Positions 25,701 to 36,175 of a stretch of 64,000 nt of DNA are shown here, in pieces. Numbering within the stretch: the first letter of the stretch is position 1; each line of letters opens with the position of its first letter. The stretch is taken from contig OY776132.1 of NCBI GenBank assembly GCA_963675135.1, positions 7,998,001 through 8,062,000 on the forward strand. The letters are read 5' to 3'. The notes below the pieces were generated by a model. That model was not told the DNA's origin and did not search any database. It saw only the letters and a program-made list of their open reading frames with translations. A program made the translations under genes and the position numbers. The DNA is from Galeopsis tetrahit. Taxonomy: Eukaryota; Streptophyta; Magnoliopsida; Lamiales; Lamiaceae.

Positions 25701-28700
25701 CTTATCGGAGTTAAGTGCGGAATTGTAGTGTGCCCATAAATATTATACTCGTCTATTTAATAAATACAGTGTGTAAAATAGTTTATGCACAAATATGTAT
25801 GAAAAGACTTGAAATGTAAAGTGCAGAAATGTAAATAACACATTAATTTATAGTGGTTCGGATATACGTTCCTACGTCCACTCTCACGTCCTAACGTGAT
25901 GTTTAATCCCTTTAATTTACCAAAAATTACAAGGGCCTTGTCCTTTATAGTCCCAAGGGTAGGACTTTGAGATCTGAGCCGTCCTAACAGCTACGGTCTC
26001 CACAAGTGATTGTAAGCACTTGCACTTCCCCACAAGTGATTGTAAGCACTTGCACTTGCACTCCACAAGTGATTATAGAGAACTTGGACTCTTTACAGTG
26101 ACGAACACTCAACTTGACTTCTAGGGTTTTATGGTAGAAGGTGGGTTTTGTGTATATGAACTAGGTGAGAATTTCCCTTACAATCTGTTTTAGCCTCATG
26201 CTAGGATTGGGAAATTCTCTCTAAGCTATGGATATATATGAGTGGTTAAACTGGCTTAGATGGTATGAGTTCACTCACTGGGGATGAGGTGATGCGTGTT
26301 GAATCTTCATGAATGATCTTCTTGAGCTCTTCTTATTTCTTGACTTTAAGCACTTTGCTCGACCTCTGCATCTCACACCTCTTCACATTCCCAATGATGT
26401 ATGGACTCATTTATATAGTGTTGATGTTTGAATGTTACCGTTGGATGATAGCAATTCAAATCTCCACTAATTGAGGAATTGACAATCTCTTGATTTGATA
26501 TGATTGAATATTACCATTGTCATGTAATTTCAATCATATCTTTGACTTTCCTTTCTTGTGCACATATCTTGTCAATCCTTGATTTCAGCTGTGATTGGTC
26601 TTCCTTTAATTGTGTAAGAAGACTTCTACTCTGCTGGTAAGAAGACTTCACTCTGCTGGTAAGAAGACTTCTACTCTGCTGGTAAGAAGACTTCTACTCT
26701 GCTGGTATAAGAAGACTTCTACTCTGCTGGTATAAGAGGACTTCTACTCTGCTTGTGTAAGATGACTTCTATTCTGCTGGTGTATACTCATCTTACTCTT
26801 ACTCTTCTTGTCCTATAAGATGAGTTCAACTCATCTTACTAGGAGACTTCTGGTCTTGGTCTTCTCTTCTCTTCTAGAGCATTGACATGTCTTCTCTTCT
26901 AACCAGAGTCCTATCTATTACAAGATGTATAATAAAGTTGTCTATACAATACAACTTATCCTATTACATGTTTGATTTGGTTTATCAAAACTAAACTAAG
27001 GATATTCATATCCCAACAGAACATAATTAGTAAAGTAGTAGTAAAAAAAAATGGAAAGTAAGAAAAGAGTGAGTGATAAAAACCTCTTTCTTCAGGGGGT
27101 CTTTAACTGATTCCTCCAAAGGCACTAAAGCTTTGGTAACCTTCTTGGCCCGTTTCCAATGGCGATCATCGTCTTCACCTTGACTCTCTTCCGAACATGG
27201 AGAAATACTCTTTCTCTTACTAGTCTCAACCACTGGCGCTACTTCAGGAATCAAGGGAGGATCAACCGGCGTTCGAGAAGTGTCTTTATCAAGCTCTCCA
27301 CAAAGATCATGACTATCAACAACCAATACTTCTTCTTCAAAGACATTGTCATGCTTCGAGTTGATCAAGTCGTCAACATGATTTTCTAAGTAAGTACCAT
27401 GAGCTTGGGCCCACCACTTCTTGTAATCTGGTGAAGAATACGACTTAGGATTCACCGGGGCAATCGGAAAACACACCTTAGCACGAGATCCGCGCAAAGC
27501 ACAAGATTGCCAATAATACGTCCCGTTATCTAATGGGGTGTCACGAAGATCAAAAATCAACTCTCCCGGAACTTCTTGGTAAAAGCCGAATTGACGGCTA
27601 AATCGATGTGGGCTGTAAGGTTCAACAATAAAGCGATTACCTTGTCTCCAAGTGAGGTAATTGGATCGAATAGCGACAAAGTAACTCCAGTTAGCCCATT
27701 GACCAGTTCCGGAATCAACATAAGAAATAAGTTGCTGCCGATTTAACATATTGCATGTCCATTCGGCAGACTCTCCTCTATGAATCCGTTTACGAGCCTA
27801 CGCAGGGTTATGGTACTTAGCACCATTCTCTCCAGAATACTTCACCATCATAGGGGCACGGTGATCATGAACAGCAGGGTAATGAGTCCTAAAATATCGG
27901 GCTAACCAAACGTACACAACATGAACCGGAAAGGCAGATCGAGCTCGGGACGGTTCGGGGTGCAGCGGAATCCGATTCAAACCCCTGTAAATATTAGCCA
28001 AGACCGGTACGACAAGATTAACTGTCTTACCCGCAGCCATCAAACTAGCCATTTTGAAAGTAGCAGGACGTATCATATTCACTTCACCATTAGGAAGGGC
28101 GAATACGCAAAGCCAACAAACTAAATGAGCAGCAAGATATGTCTCTTCTTGCTGGGCCGGTTCAATCTTGAGTGTTTTAAACAAAGTAACTTCTGCATCG
28201 GACCACGGCTTATGGACTCCAAGACTCCCAAGTGGATTATGAGTCGACTTAGGGCGACAACTTTTCTTTTTCTCACTTCGTGTGGGAGGTTGACGATACT
28301 TTCCAGTTTTTCTTGACCAAAATTCAATCCATCGATCAATCGATACGCCGCCCCTAGAAACGCTCCCACGAAGCATGTGGTAAGCGTGGAGTAAATATTT
28401 GCAACTCTTTGGAAGGCATAAGTCCCCAGTTTCGTCAAAAAGTTCGGGCGCATCAGGTATCACCTCATCATATAGATAACCATCTAGAGGAAGATCTGTT
28501 AGCTCATGCATGTCCCATAATGAGATGGACATCTCTCCAAAAGTAGTGAGCAACGTATTTGTAGACGGACACCATGCCTCACAGAAAGCTTTGATAATTT
28601 CAGAATTAAAGTCATAAGTAAAAAGGGAGGCAAAGACAGCGTAATAAATCCTGGCGTCCTTGAGGGTATGTCCACATCGGCTCAAAACGTCTTCAGTCCA

Positions 28701-29096
28701 CTCCCAATATCCTTTGTGATAACCGTCAGTCCACTCCCAATATCCTTTGTGATAACCGAATTCTCCAGAAAACTCTATAGTTCCTCTCCAGTTGTCCTTG
28801 CCCATAACTATACGCCTCCCCAAGGTTGGCAGATGGCTCACATCCTCTTCAATCTCATTGCGATGAGAAGTGTTGTCAAGAACCCAAGCTTTCGTCGATT
28901 TGTTCAAGGATATCTCATGCGACCAATTGTCCAAGTGAAGTCCGACATTTGATAAAGGCCAAGGTTTTGCAGAGTTACTAATAAGGGGCGTTTCTACACG
29001 TAAATGCGTCACTTTCTCTAAGAGTTGGCGTTTATCATTGAGGATCACCAAATAACGAGCTCCGGAAGAAGTAACATTATTTTTGAAATGGACCAT
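22747..29096 (-). CDS. Antisense plant-mobile-domain gene of the Tat element
   Basis: Exon 1 is 29096-27084 and exon 2 is 23274-22747. The donor reads AAAGAG|GTTTTT and the acceptor tttttcag|GCG, both phase 0, giving about 846 codons. The N-terminal two-thirds resembles the plant mobile domain (PF10536-type), with LLTTFGEMSISLWDMHELT, DLPLDGYLYDE and FPVHVVYVWLARYF. The C-terminal part is acidic, then basic (KRKS, HWKRAKK), then helical and coiled-coil-like. One in-frame TAG (27798-27800) interrupts the reading frame at codon 433. A 30-bp direct duplication near 28705-28760 repeats GYHKGYWEWT. The ATG follows a good acceptor (cttctcttcag), suggesting a 5' UTR intron. Extra antisense genes downstream of pol are known in Tat elements. 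Their role is unknown. Confidence 0.8.
23298..24826 (-). repeat. LTR (3') of small LTR element
   Basis: 1529 bp. In element orientation this is the 3' LTR. It contains ten units of the 25-bp minisatellite at 24347-24595. Confidence 0.92.
24347..24595. repeat. 25-bp minisatellite in LTR
   Basis: Ten units of aagaagacttctactctgct plus ggtat or ggt. The other LTR carries seven units (about 26609-26785), which accounts for the 75-bp LTR length difference. Confidence 0.9.
25550..25562 (-). other. Primer binding site, initiator tRNA-Met type
   Basis: The minus strand reads TGGTATCAGAGCC two bases inside the 5' LTR of the element, the standard plant initiator-Met primer site. This fixes the element's orientation. 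Confidence 0.9.
25565..27018 (-). repeat. LTR (5') of small LTR element
   Basis: 1454 bp, otherwise nearly identical to 23298-24826, with seven minisatellite units. Confidence 0.92.
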
Positions 29097-29439
29097 TTTA
29101 AGGAACCTGAAGAGAAGAAGAAAATTATTAGAGAATTCATCGTAAAGAGGGACAATTAATTTACTTTAATTAATTTAACAAATAAAGCCCACAAACCAAA
29201 TTCAGGCCATGTTGAATTAATTAAAGAGTCCAAATTCAGGCCATGTTGGGTTAATTAAAAAGTGGGATATTTAAGTAGGCCTATTTCCTTAAAGCCCAAA
29301 TGATATGGTGGCCTAATTCCTTAAACCAAGCCCAATGCATATGCTGCCCTATTTCTCACTTAAAAGGAAAAAAGGCAGAAAGCATAAATCCAAAACCCAA
29401 ATTATTCTGGTACAACTCCCGTCCCCATTCACTACTCCA

Positions 29440-30080
29440 TCACCAGCGAACCCCCGCCGGAAACCGAAGTTTAGTCGCACCCCCACGCCGCCCGCCGCCG
29501 TGCCTTGCCTGGGTTCCGAATGTCGTAGCCCGTCGCCGCTGCACACCGCCTAAATCCAGCCGCCGTTGCGCTCCACACCGCCGCGTCGCCGGAAACCGAG
29601 CAGCTGCAATGGCCGTCGCCCACGCCTGGAACCGCCATGGATAGACTGCAAGCCGTAACACCTGACGCCGACGCCGAACCACCGTGCTCCATCTCCAATC
29701 GGTCGTACGCCGTCGCCTGAAGCCAGCGCCGTGCCGCCGTGATGCCTGTTCGCACGCCGCCTGAATCCAGCGCCGTGCCGCCCCGAAGCCAGTCGCCGAC
29801 AGAAAATCGGAAGTCCGCGCCCCAAAGTTCACGCCGCCTGGAATTGTGACACCCGTTCGCACACTGCAATGACCGCGCCGCCACCTCGAAGCCAGTCGTC
29901 GACAACGCCACCGCGCTCGGAAGCTCGCCGCCTTGCTTGGGTCCAGCCGCTGACCGCAACCGAAAGCCCGCTGCCGCCGCCGTGAGTCACTGACCGCAAC
30001 TGAAGTCCAGTCGCTGCCTCGCCTGGCTTCGACCACCACAGTCCAGCTGCCGTCGCCGGAAACCAAGCAACACCGCCTCC
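29440..30080. repeat. GC-rich repetitive block upstream of antisense gene
   Basis: Degenerate direct repeats of cacgccgcctgaatccagcg, ccggaaaccgag and cgaagccagtcgccg. The block is open in several minus-strand frames because of its composition. It lies between the antisense TATA motif and the antisense ATG, so it may be transcribed as 5' UTR. Confidence 0.55.
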
Positions 30081-30930
30081 CTCGCATGCCCAAAACAAGT
30101 AATTTCAAAATCCCTCTCTTTCAAATTGTCCAAATTCAAAGAGATTGATATACCAACTACCGAAAACCCACTATCTCTTTTGAATTTTTCTTCAATTTGA
30201 TTAAAAGGGGTTATGGAAATTAATTGAATGGGCTTGGATCCCTCTCTAAATCATTAAATTCACAGATTCGAAAGAGTAAAAAAAAAAAGACCCACGGGAC
30301 ACCCACATTCTCTTTCGAATTCTGTGAATATTTAAGAAATCCTTCGTTGCACAGGTGTTAATTCTTTTTCGAGATTCACAAGTTTCAAAGAGAGTAAAAA
30401 GACCCAAGGAACACCGACGATCTCTCGTTTGAAAACCCGCGAAATCGATGAGAATTCGTCACGGGGGCAGGAACATAGTAATCGGATCACAGTTTTATAT
30501 CACAGTGCATGAACACAATATATGTGGTATAAAATAAAGGAGAAAAGACATGAAAAGTTGAAAGCACGCAGTAAAAGATGATATAATTTCACAACAGGAG
30601 CCATAATTTCTTGAACATGATTTTATAATTTATAACTTCAAGCAGTATGAAACAGACATTTACAAACATTTGAATCACAAAAAAAAAATTACTTGTGTAT
30701 ATATATAGTACGTATATATGCATATGTAGTACATACAAGAAAAAGATGGGCCAAATTTTTATGCAACAAGAAATCTGGAAAAAAAGAAGTAAACAGAACT
30801 TGTTACGAGAATTACCTCGGTTTCGTTGAGATGACTGCTTTGTTGAAATTGTGAAGTGATGATTGAACTCTATGATAATGGATTCACTTCTTTGTTGAAA
30901 TTGTGAAGTGATGATTGAAGGAGGGATCCC

Positions 30931-30938
30931 TTTATATA
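30931..30938 (-). promoter_or_regulatory. Candidate TATA box of antisense gene
   Basis: The minus strand reads CTATATAAAGG, a good plant TATA context, about 1.8 kb upstream of the antisense ATG at 29096 and outside the LTR. It would give the antisense gene its own promoter. Confidence 0.45.
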
Positions 30939-31321
30939 GACTTGAAAGGGTGAAAAGATAAGGATCAACAAGTATATTTTGGTGTATCTCAACTAAACTC
31001 CAAAATTCTTGGAAAATCATATTTCAAAGATTTGATGACATATATTTTGTGATTTACGAATGAAAGATATGCAAATACAATTGGGCTTCTTGGACTAGAG
31101 TAATTGTAAGGAAGAAGAATTGGGCTTTAAAATACTCCACACACTCATGAACTTATTTGTTCATTTTGACCCAAAAGACTACACTATTTGAGTCATGAGA
31201 TAAATTTTATTAGTTGTGACAACTCATAAAGTCTAATAATACAAAATTTAGGTATGGGAAAATATTTGAAATAATTTTGCAATTCATCCATTTCAAAGGC
31301 AAATGTACTCGTGGATGAAAT

Positions 31322-31335
31322 GCGAGGGGGCAATT
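31322..31335 (+). other. Polypurine tract of Tat element
   Basis: gcgagggggcaatt lies immediately before the 3' LTR and is the expected plus-strand primer. Confidence 0.7.
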
Positions 31336-32467
31336 TGTAGACGAGTAAAATTCAATTACGAATTAAATCGCGACACGTGGAAATTACGGGTTAAATATTA
31401 ATTAAATTTATTATTTATTTGTTGGAATAAAATTAATTCCTAAAAATAAATATATAATTAATTATTATTCCCTCCAATTAATTTGGGTCTCCAAAGCCCA
31501 ATAAATCAAGTTAAAATTCAAGACGGGCCTCTAAAGTCCGGTAAATTAATACGGGTCTCTAAAGCTCGATAAGTAAAGATGGATCTCTAAAATCCAGAAA
31601 ATCCAAACAGGCCTCTAAAGTCCAGCAAATTAAATTGGGCCCAAGTTTGATAATTTAAGCCCAAAGGGCATTCTTAGCCCATCAAACAATTTAAAATTTT
31701 GAATTAAAAGCCCTAACTACTTGTCCAAAAATCTCCAGGCCTACACCTATAAATAGAGGCCTCATTTCATTCATTTTCATCATCAAGAAATTAGAAACAT
31801 TCAAGGCTCTAAAATTCTCTGTAGAGATTTTAGAGTGTTCTTCAGCAATTGGAGGAGATTCAAAGGCGTTCTTCGTGAAAAGCAGCAAGAAGCAGTGTTC
31901 GAGTGGAGATCAAGGTGCTAAGCCTCTTCAATTCGGTGTTTCTTCAAGGCGTTCTTCGTGCAAAGCAGCAAGAAGCAGTGTTCGAGTGGAGATCAAGGTG
32001 CTAAGCCTCTTCGATTCAGCGTTTCTTCAAAGTTCTTCGTGGATCTTCAACGGAAAAGTCTCAATAAGTCCCGAAAAAGTCCCGAAAAAGACCCGAAAAG
32101 TCCCGAAAATCGACGTTTAATCCAAAATACGGCGTCAAGCCTTTGGATTAACGTTACAAAGTCCCAAGTTCAAGAACGATCTTCAACGACGTTCATCACA
32201 AAAGTCCCTAAATTCAACGTTTAATCCAAAAATACGGTGCTAAGCCTTTGAATTAACGTTATAAAAGCCCCAAATACAAGATCGGAAAGGATTCGGCTGC
32301 GGATCCAGCTCCAAAAGCTCAAGAAGTTCAAGCAAAGTTCAAGAAGAGAGAATCAGAGGAAAAATTAGAGATTGTAACCCGCAATATTCATCGGTTTAAT
32401 CCGAAATTAAATAAAATCGTTTCGCATTTTCGCGTTTTTATATTTAATTCACGAATTTTTGTTTACA
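31336..32467 (+). repeat. 3' LTR of Tat element
   Basis: 1132 bp. It is 11 bp longer than the 5' LTR because of an extra gtcccgaaaaa unit near 32075-32095. It has the same TATA motif and the same 83-bp internal duplication. Confidence 0.93.
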
Positions 32468-32472
32468 CGGAG

Positions 32473-32690
32473 AATTTGGAGAAGGGTTTCACGGCGGCGA
32501 TTTGATCTAGCTCCTGGAAGTCGCCGCGGCCAGTGAGGCTCTGATCGGAGGCGCCGGAGATCATGACCATAGGCCAGGCGTTTGCGCCGGCGTTGGATAA
32601 TCCGGCGAGGCCGTGGACGCATCCGGGGCCGAAGACGGTGAGGAGTACGCCGGGGCGGCCGGTGAGGTAGCCGTCGCAGGAGGCCGGGGC
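32473..32690 (-). pseudogene. HACL: 2-hydroxyacyl-CoA lyase fragment, 5' piece
   Basis: The minus strand encodes DGYLTGRPGVLLTVFGPGC, then GLAGLSNAGANAWPMVMISG and GRGDFQELDQIAAVKPFSK. These closely match the N-terminal ThDP (Pyr) domain of plant HACL. The frame runs directly to the Tat insertion point and resumes in the 2767-3121 piece. The sequence is very GC-rich compared with its surroundings. The conserved N-terminal segment expected before DGYLTG, including the catalytic Glu region, is missing. Similarity ends near 32690, within about 10 bp of an acceptor-bounded exon of a different gene on the plus strand. This is a truncated pseudogene. Confidence 0.85.
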
Positions 32691-32701
32691 CGTCGTTTCA
32701 G

Positions 32702-33503
32702 CAAATTTCCCCTGCCGGATTTGCCTCTTTGCTTCTTGGGATTTCTCTGTCTTTGATGCTTTGTGGATCTGTGACTTTTGTCATTGGATTTGTTTTGATG
32801 CCTTGGGTGCTTGGTTTGGTCATTTGTTTGTACTTTGTTGGATTGATTTCCAGTATTTCTATGATTGGGAGGGCTTTTTTAAGCTGGAATTCTGCGCCGC
32901 CTTCGCCAACAAAAGGTAGAATATATGTTTCTAGATTGATTTTATTTTTGTATGGTGTTAATTGATTGATATTGAGATTTGGGATTTAGGTTTCGTAATT
33001 GGTACTCTTTTCTTTTTGAAGATTTTGTTATGGACTCTGTCTTTGCAATTTGAGTTAGGTTAAGTATCTCTTATAAGGAGTCTATGATTATTTTTATTGA
33101 TTGAATTTCTCTCCAAACTAGTAGATTCTTTTTTGTTATAATTGAATTCTATATTAGAAGTAAGAATTAACTATTGATCACTGGAAATTTAGCCTCCCAA
33201 CGAGTCTGTATGCTGTTTTAATGAATATATCCACACATGGGGGTTATTGATCAATGATTATTCAAATAAGTTTTTCCAACTTTTTAGTTGCTGATTATGA
33301 CAGGCAGCTAACTCTTGGGGGTTTGATATTAGTTCATTGATTTGCACTTACACTTGCAGATGTGAGATTGAGATTGGTTTTTGTTAGTTGTAGGGCTGCT
33401 CAATTGACAATAAGAATTTAATTTTGTTTGGTTGTAGTTGTTGCATCTTTAAAAGATACTGAATATATCCTTTTGTTGCATTGCAGTTTGGAAGCATTTA
33501 TGA
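32702..33503 (+). pseudogene. Small membrane protein fragment, two exons
   Basis: An acceptor (cgtttcag) precedes 32702. The open frame encodes two hydrophobic segments, LMLCGSVTFVIGFVLMPWVL and LGLVICLYFVGLISS, followed by a short tail ending PPSPTK. The donor is at 32916 (aaaag|gtagaa). The intron ends at ttgcattgcag and exon 2 (33487-33503) adds WKHL and a stop. The result resembles small two-pass membrane proteins of plants, but I cannot name the family with confidence. The N-terminal exon is missing and the fragment begins right beside the HACL fragment on the opposite strand, so it is probably a captured piece. Confidence 0.5.
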
Positions 33504-34291
33504 GGCATTTCATTTCATATACTAGTTGAATGGGAAATAAGAAGCGTTCTTTTGTTGTAGCACCTTCTAAATCGCTCTGCGAATAAGCGACTCTGGTTGC
33601 AGCAGAGCTGTGGATAATTCTATCTTCCAAAGATGAAAGTTGAAACATATGGTTATTGCATGCCACTTGGCTATTTTCTTATACAAAGAATGTAACATGT
33701 AATTTTGGTGTTGTTTTATGCGATTATACTTAAGTTTATGGAAAAAAAAGTTGTTTATTCACATGTTGTGTGGTTTACAATCAGCTTTTCCAGCTTGAAT
33801 TTCGATAGACTTATTATTCAATTGCTATTCGCAGTGCATCTGAAAGGTGCATATACTACTCTTACAACTTCATATCAAAATGAACTTTCCATATGAAACA
33901 TGGATACCGATGTAGGCATTATCATTTTATGTCTTCGTTTTATTATTCTGAACAATTCTTTTCAGTGATATTAACTGAATTAAGTATGAAATCCCTACAT
34001 CACAACAAACCGCTGTTTGAATATGCCATTTACAAATGTGCACATCTATTTTGCATATTGATATGCATGTCACTCTGTGCACATTGATTCATGTTATTTT
34101 ATGCATACCAAAACATTCAGTCTTGTATGCCGTTTTAAACTTCATATTGAAATGAACACATGTCTTCATAATCCATTTCTACATACCAAAATTCATTTCA
34201 CTGTTCATATTAAAATTCATAATCTATTTCATATATATATGCATATTCAAAATATGGGGAATTGTATACTCTATGACACGCTTATTTCTGA

Positions 34292-34479
34292 ATCATAAAA
34301 TGTAGATTTTTTAACTTTTTTTGTTTGGATAATTAACAATTAATTCGAATTGCTTAATTTTAGGAATATTTGAATAATTGGAAGGATCATAAAATGCAGA
34401 TTTTTTAATTTTATTTGTTTGAATAATTAACAATTAATTCGAATTGCTTAATTTTAGAATTTTTTTAATAATTGGAAGG
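34292..34479. repeat. 94-bp tandem duplication
   Basis: Two copies (34292-34385, 34386-34479), each starting atcataaaatg and ending ataattggaagg, with several differences. Confidence 0.85.
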
Positions 34480-34659
34480 TGCGTATAACTAGGAACTGCA
34501 TTAATTCAAAATTATTAATTTCAAATTATTAATATTTATTAATTTCAAATTATTTAAATTGGTAAAGGGCAACAATGTCTTATTAGGTGTCATTTTGACT
34601 CTAATAGATTTTAAAAAAAAAAATCTCTTAGTGAAATGACCTTAACAATAATTTCCCCT

Positions 34660-34830
34660 TCTTGTTATTGAAAAGTGGCCATATTTAATAATGAAAAATG
34701 TAATATTGAAAATTGGTAACTATTATCAGTGAAAAGTGGTTCTTGTTATTGAAAAATGATAATATTTATATTTAAGTGGTAATTTAATTACTGTAAAATT
34801 ATATTTAAAAACGATAAAAGGTGGTAATAT
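34660..34830. repeat. Degenerate array, gaaaagtggtaac motif
   Basis: Diverged copies of ttgttattgaaaagtgg, the same motif and orientation as 1930-2260. Confidence 0.65.
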
Positions 34831-35654
34831 TTATTAATATTTTTTTTAATAAAATTGTATTTATAGTATTAAAATTATTTTAATTAATAATTTGTTGTCA
34901 ATGGTTTTTTTTTTTAAAAAAAATTGTATTTATAGTGTAAAATTATTTAATTAAAAATTTGATATCAAATGGTGTTGAACCCGTGCCCTTAACTGAGGTA
35001 GATTGTTGTAACGCCGCTCCAGCTGTTACATTGTTTCAAAATTTCTCTTTTCATTATTTATAAGGGTTGATTGGTCTGCATAGTGTGCACCAGAGACCAA
35101 CTCTTATATAAGACATTCTCCATAACAAACTACATATACGCTTTATGTTTTAAATTGGGTAAACGATTAAACATTATATGTAAATAATATTTTAACAGTA
35201 TAAAATAAATATATATATTTTATATTATGTTTTTAAATCAAAATAATATTTTTATCATACCTCTAAATCATCATTTATTTATTTAAATTGTCATTCATTT
35301 TATTCGTATACAATCATTTTACAATACTTTATAATACCCTTCAACTTATCTACTTTTTGCATAAATAATTAATATTCTTTAAAATTCATAGAAAATAAAT
35401 TATATATACAAAGTTTGAACGAATATATAGTAATACATATTTGAAATATAAAATAATAAGATTGTTGCATAACATTTTAATTTATATGTCCATATTTATT
35501 ACGGTAGAAGATATGGATTATTAAAACTAAATCATGAGGCCAAATTTCTAAAATGTCAAAATTTCTAAAATGCCAGCTATATTAAAACTTACATGCAAGG
35601 CTGAAACCGAAAAGAAACTGGCCAACTTAATGCAACTCCGTCATTTAGATAATA

Positions 35655-35956
35655 CTCTCTTCGTCCCAAAATAACTTGCATAGTTTGACCGGCACCAAAA
35701 TAACTTGCATAATTTGACCGGCACGTTGTTTAAAAAAAGTGAATTTAGTGGTTGACGATGTAAGATAAATGAGGGGTATTTTAGGTAATTTGATAATGTG
35801 TAAAGTGAAATGTATGGAAAAAAAATGACAAATTTGAAAATAAAATGATGTTGTGAGGTTATTAATTTTGTGGGGTATTTCCATATTAAGAGTATACAAG
35901 TAATTTTGGGACGTTCCAATAAAAAAAGTGTGTAAATAATCATGGGACGGAGGGAG
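35655..35956. mobile_element. Stowaway-like MITE
   Basis: Ends CTCTCTTCGTCCCAAAATAA and its complement GGGACGGAGGGAG, flanked by TA. A short internal duplication of ataacttgcatagtttgacc lies at the left end. Confidence 0.85.
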
Positions 35957-36175
35957 TAATAGATAGATAGATATAGAGTGGTTATATCATGCACTCCTGT
36001 CAACAACACACGAAAAAAAAAACATGTATCATGCAGTAGTGTTTATCTCCATTATTTATTAGTGATTCTTTAAATCTTTTTTTAGTAATGATTTATTTTG
36101 TTCTTGTTAGCCATTTAATCAATTTGATCCGACTCCTTATAAATCTTGAAATAAGTTTAATATCCCTTATAAATA

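Larger units (their letters stand above)
23298..27018 (-). mobile_element. Non-autonomous LTR retrotransposon (LARD/TRIM-like)
   Basis: LTRs 23298-24826 and 25565-27018 start TGTTGGTCCCTG and end TCCCAACA. The target duplication GAACA is at 23293-23297 and 27019-27023. The internal region is only 738 bp, with no ORF. Orientation is minus: an initiator-Met primer site abuts the right LTR and a purine tract (pyrimidines on the plus strand) abuts the left LTR. It sits in the intron of the antisense gene, so it may be spliced out. The LTRs differ at about 17 sites by eye, plus three units of a minisatellite. Confidence 0.93.
3122..32467 (+). mobile_element. Tat-lineage Ty3/Gypsy LTR retrotransposon (nested)
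   Basis: Two near-identical LTRs (3122-4242 and 31336-32467) start TGTAGACGAG and end TTTACA or ATACA. They are bracketed by a perfect 5-bp duplication, CGGAG, at 3117-3121 and 32468-32472. Gene order is gag, protease, RT, RNase H, second RNase H, integrase, the order of Ty3/Gypsy. The second, archaeal-type RNase H and the long tail with an antisense gene mark the Tat lineage. Without the CACTA (10087-21329) and small LTR element (23298-27018) the element would be about 14.4 kb. By eye the LTRs differ at about 16 of 1120 positions plus one 11-bp indel, so insertion is recent. Coding regions carry frameshifts and stops, so it cannot be autonomous. Confidence 0.93.
33504..35654. other. Intergenic, no gene seen
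   Basis: AT-rich sequence without a supportable gene. It may include the 3' UTR of the membrane-protein fragment. Two repeat blocks within it are listed separately. Confidence 0.6.

Noticed and set aside
29440..30108. Four long minus-strand open frames (89-222 codons) in the GC-rich block
   Set aside because: They overlap in different frames, are Arg/Gly/Ala-rich from base composition and show no domain.
33700..34300. Three short plus-strand frames
   Set aside because: AT-rich, no domain, no splice support; more likely 3' UTR or intergenic.
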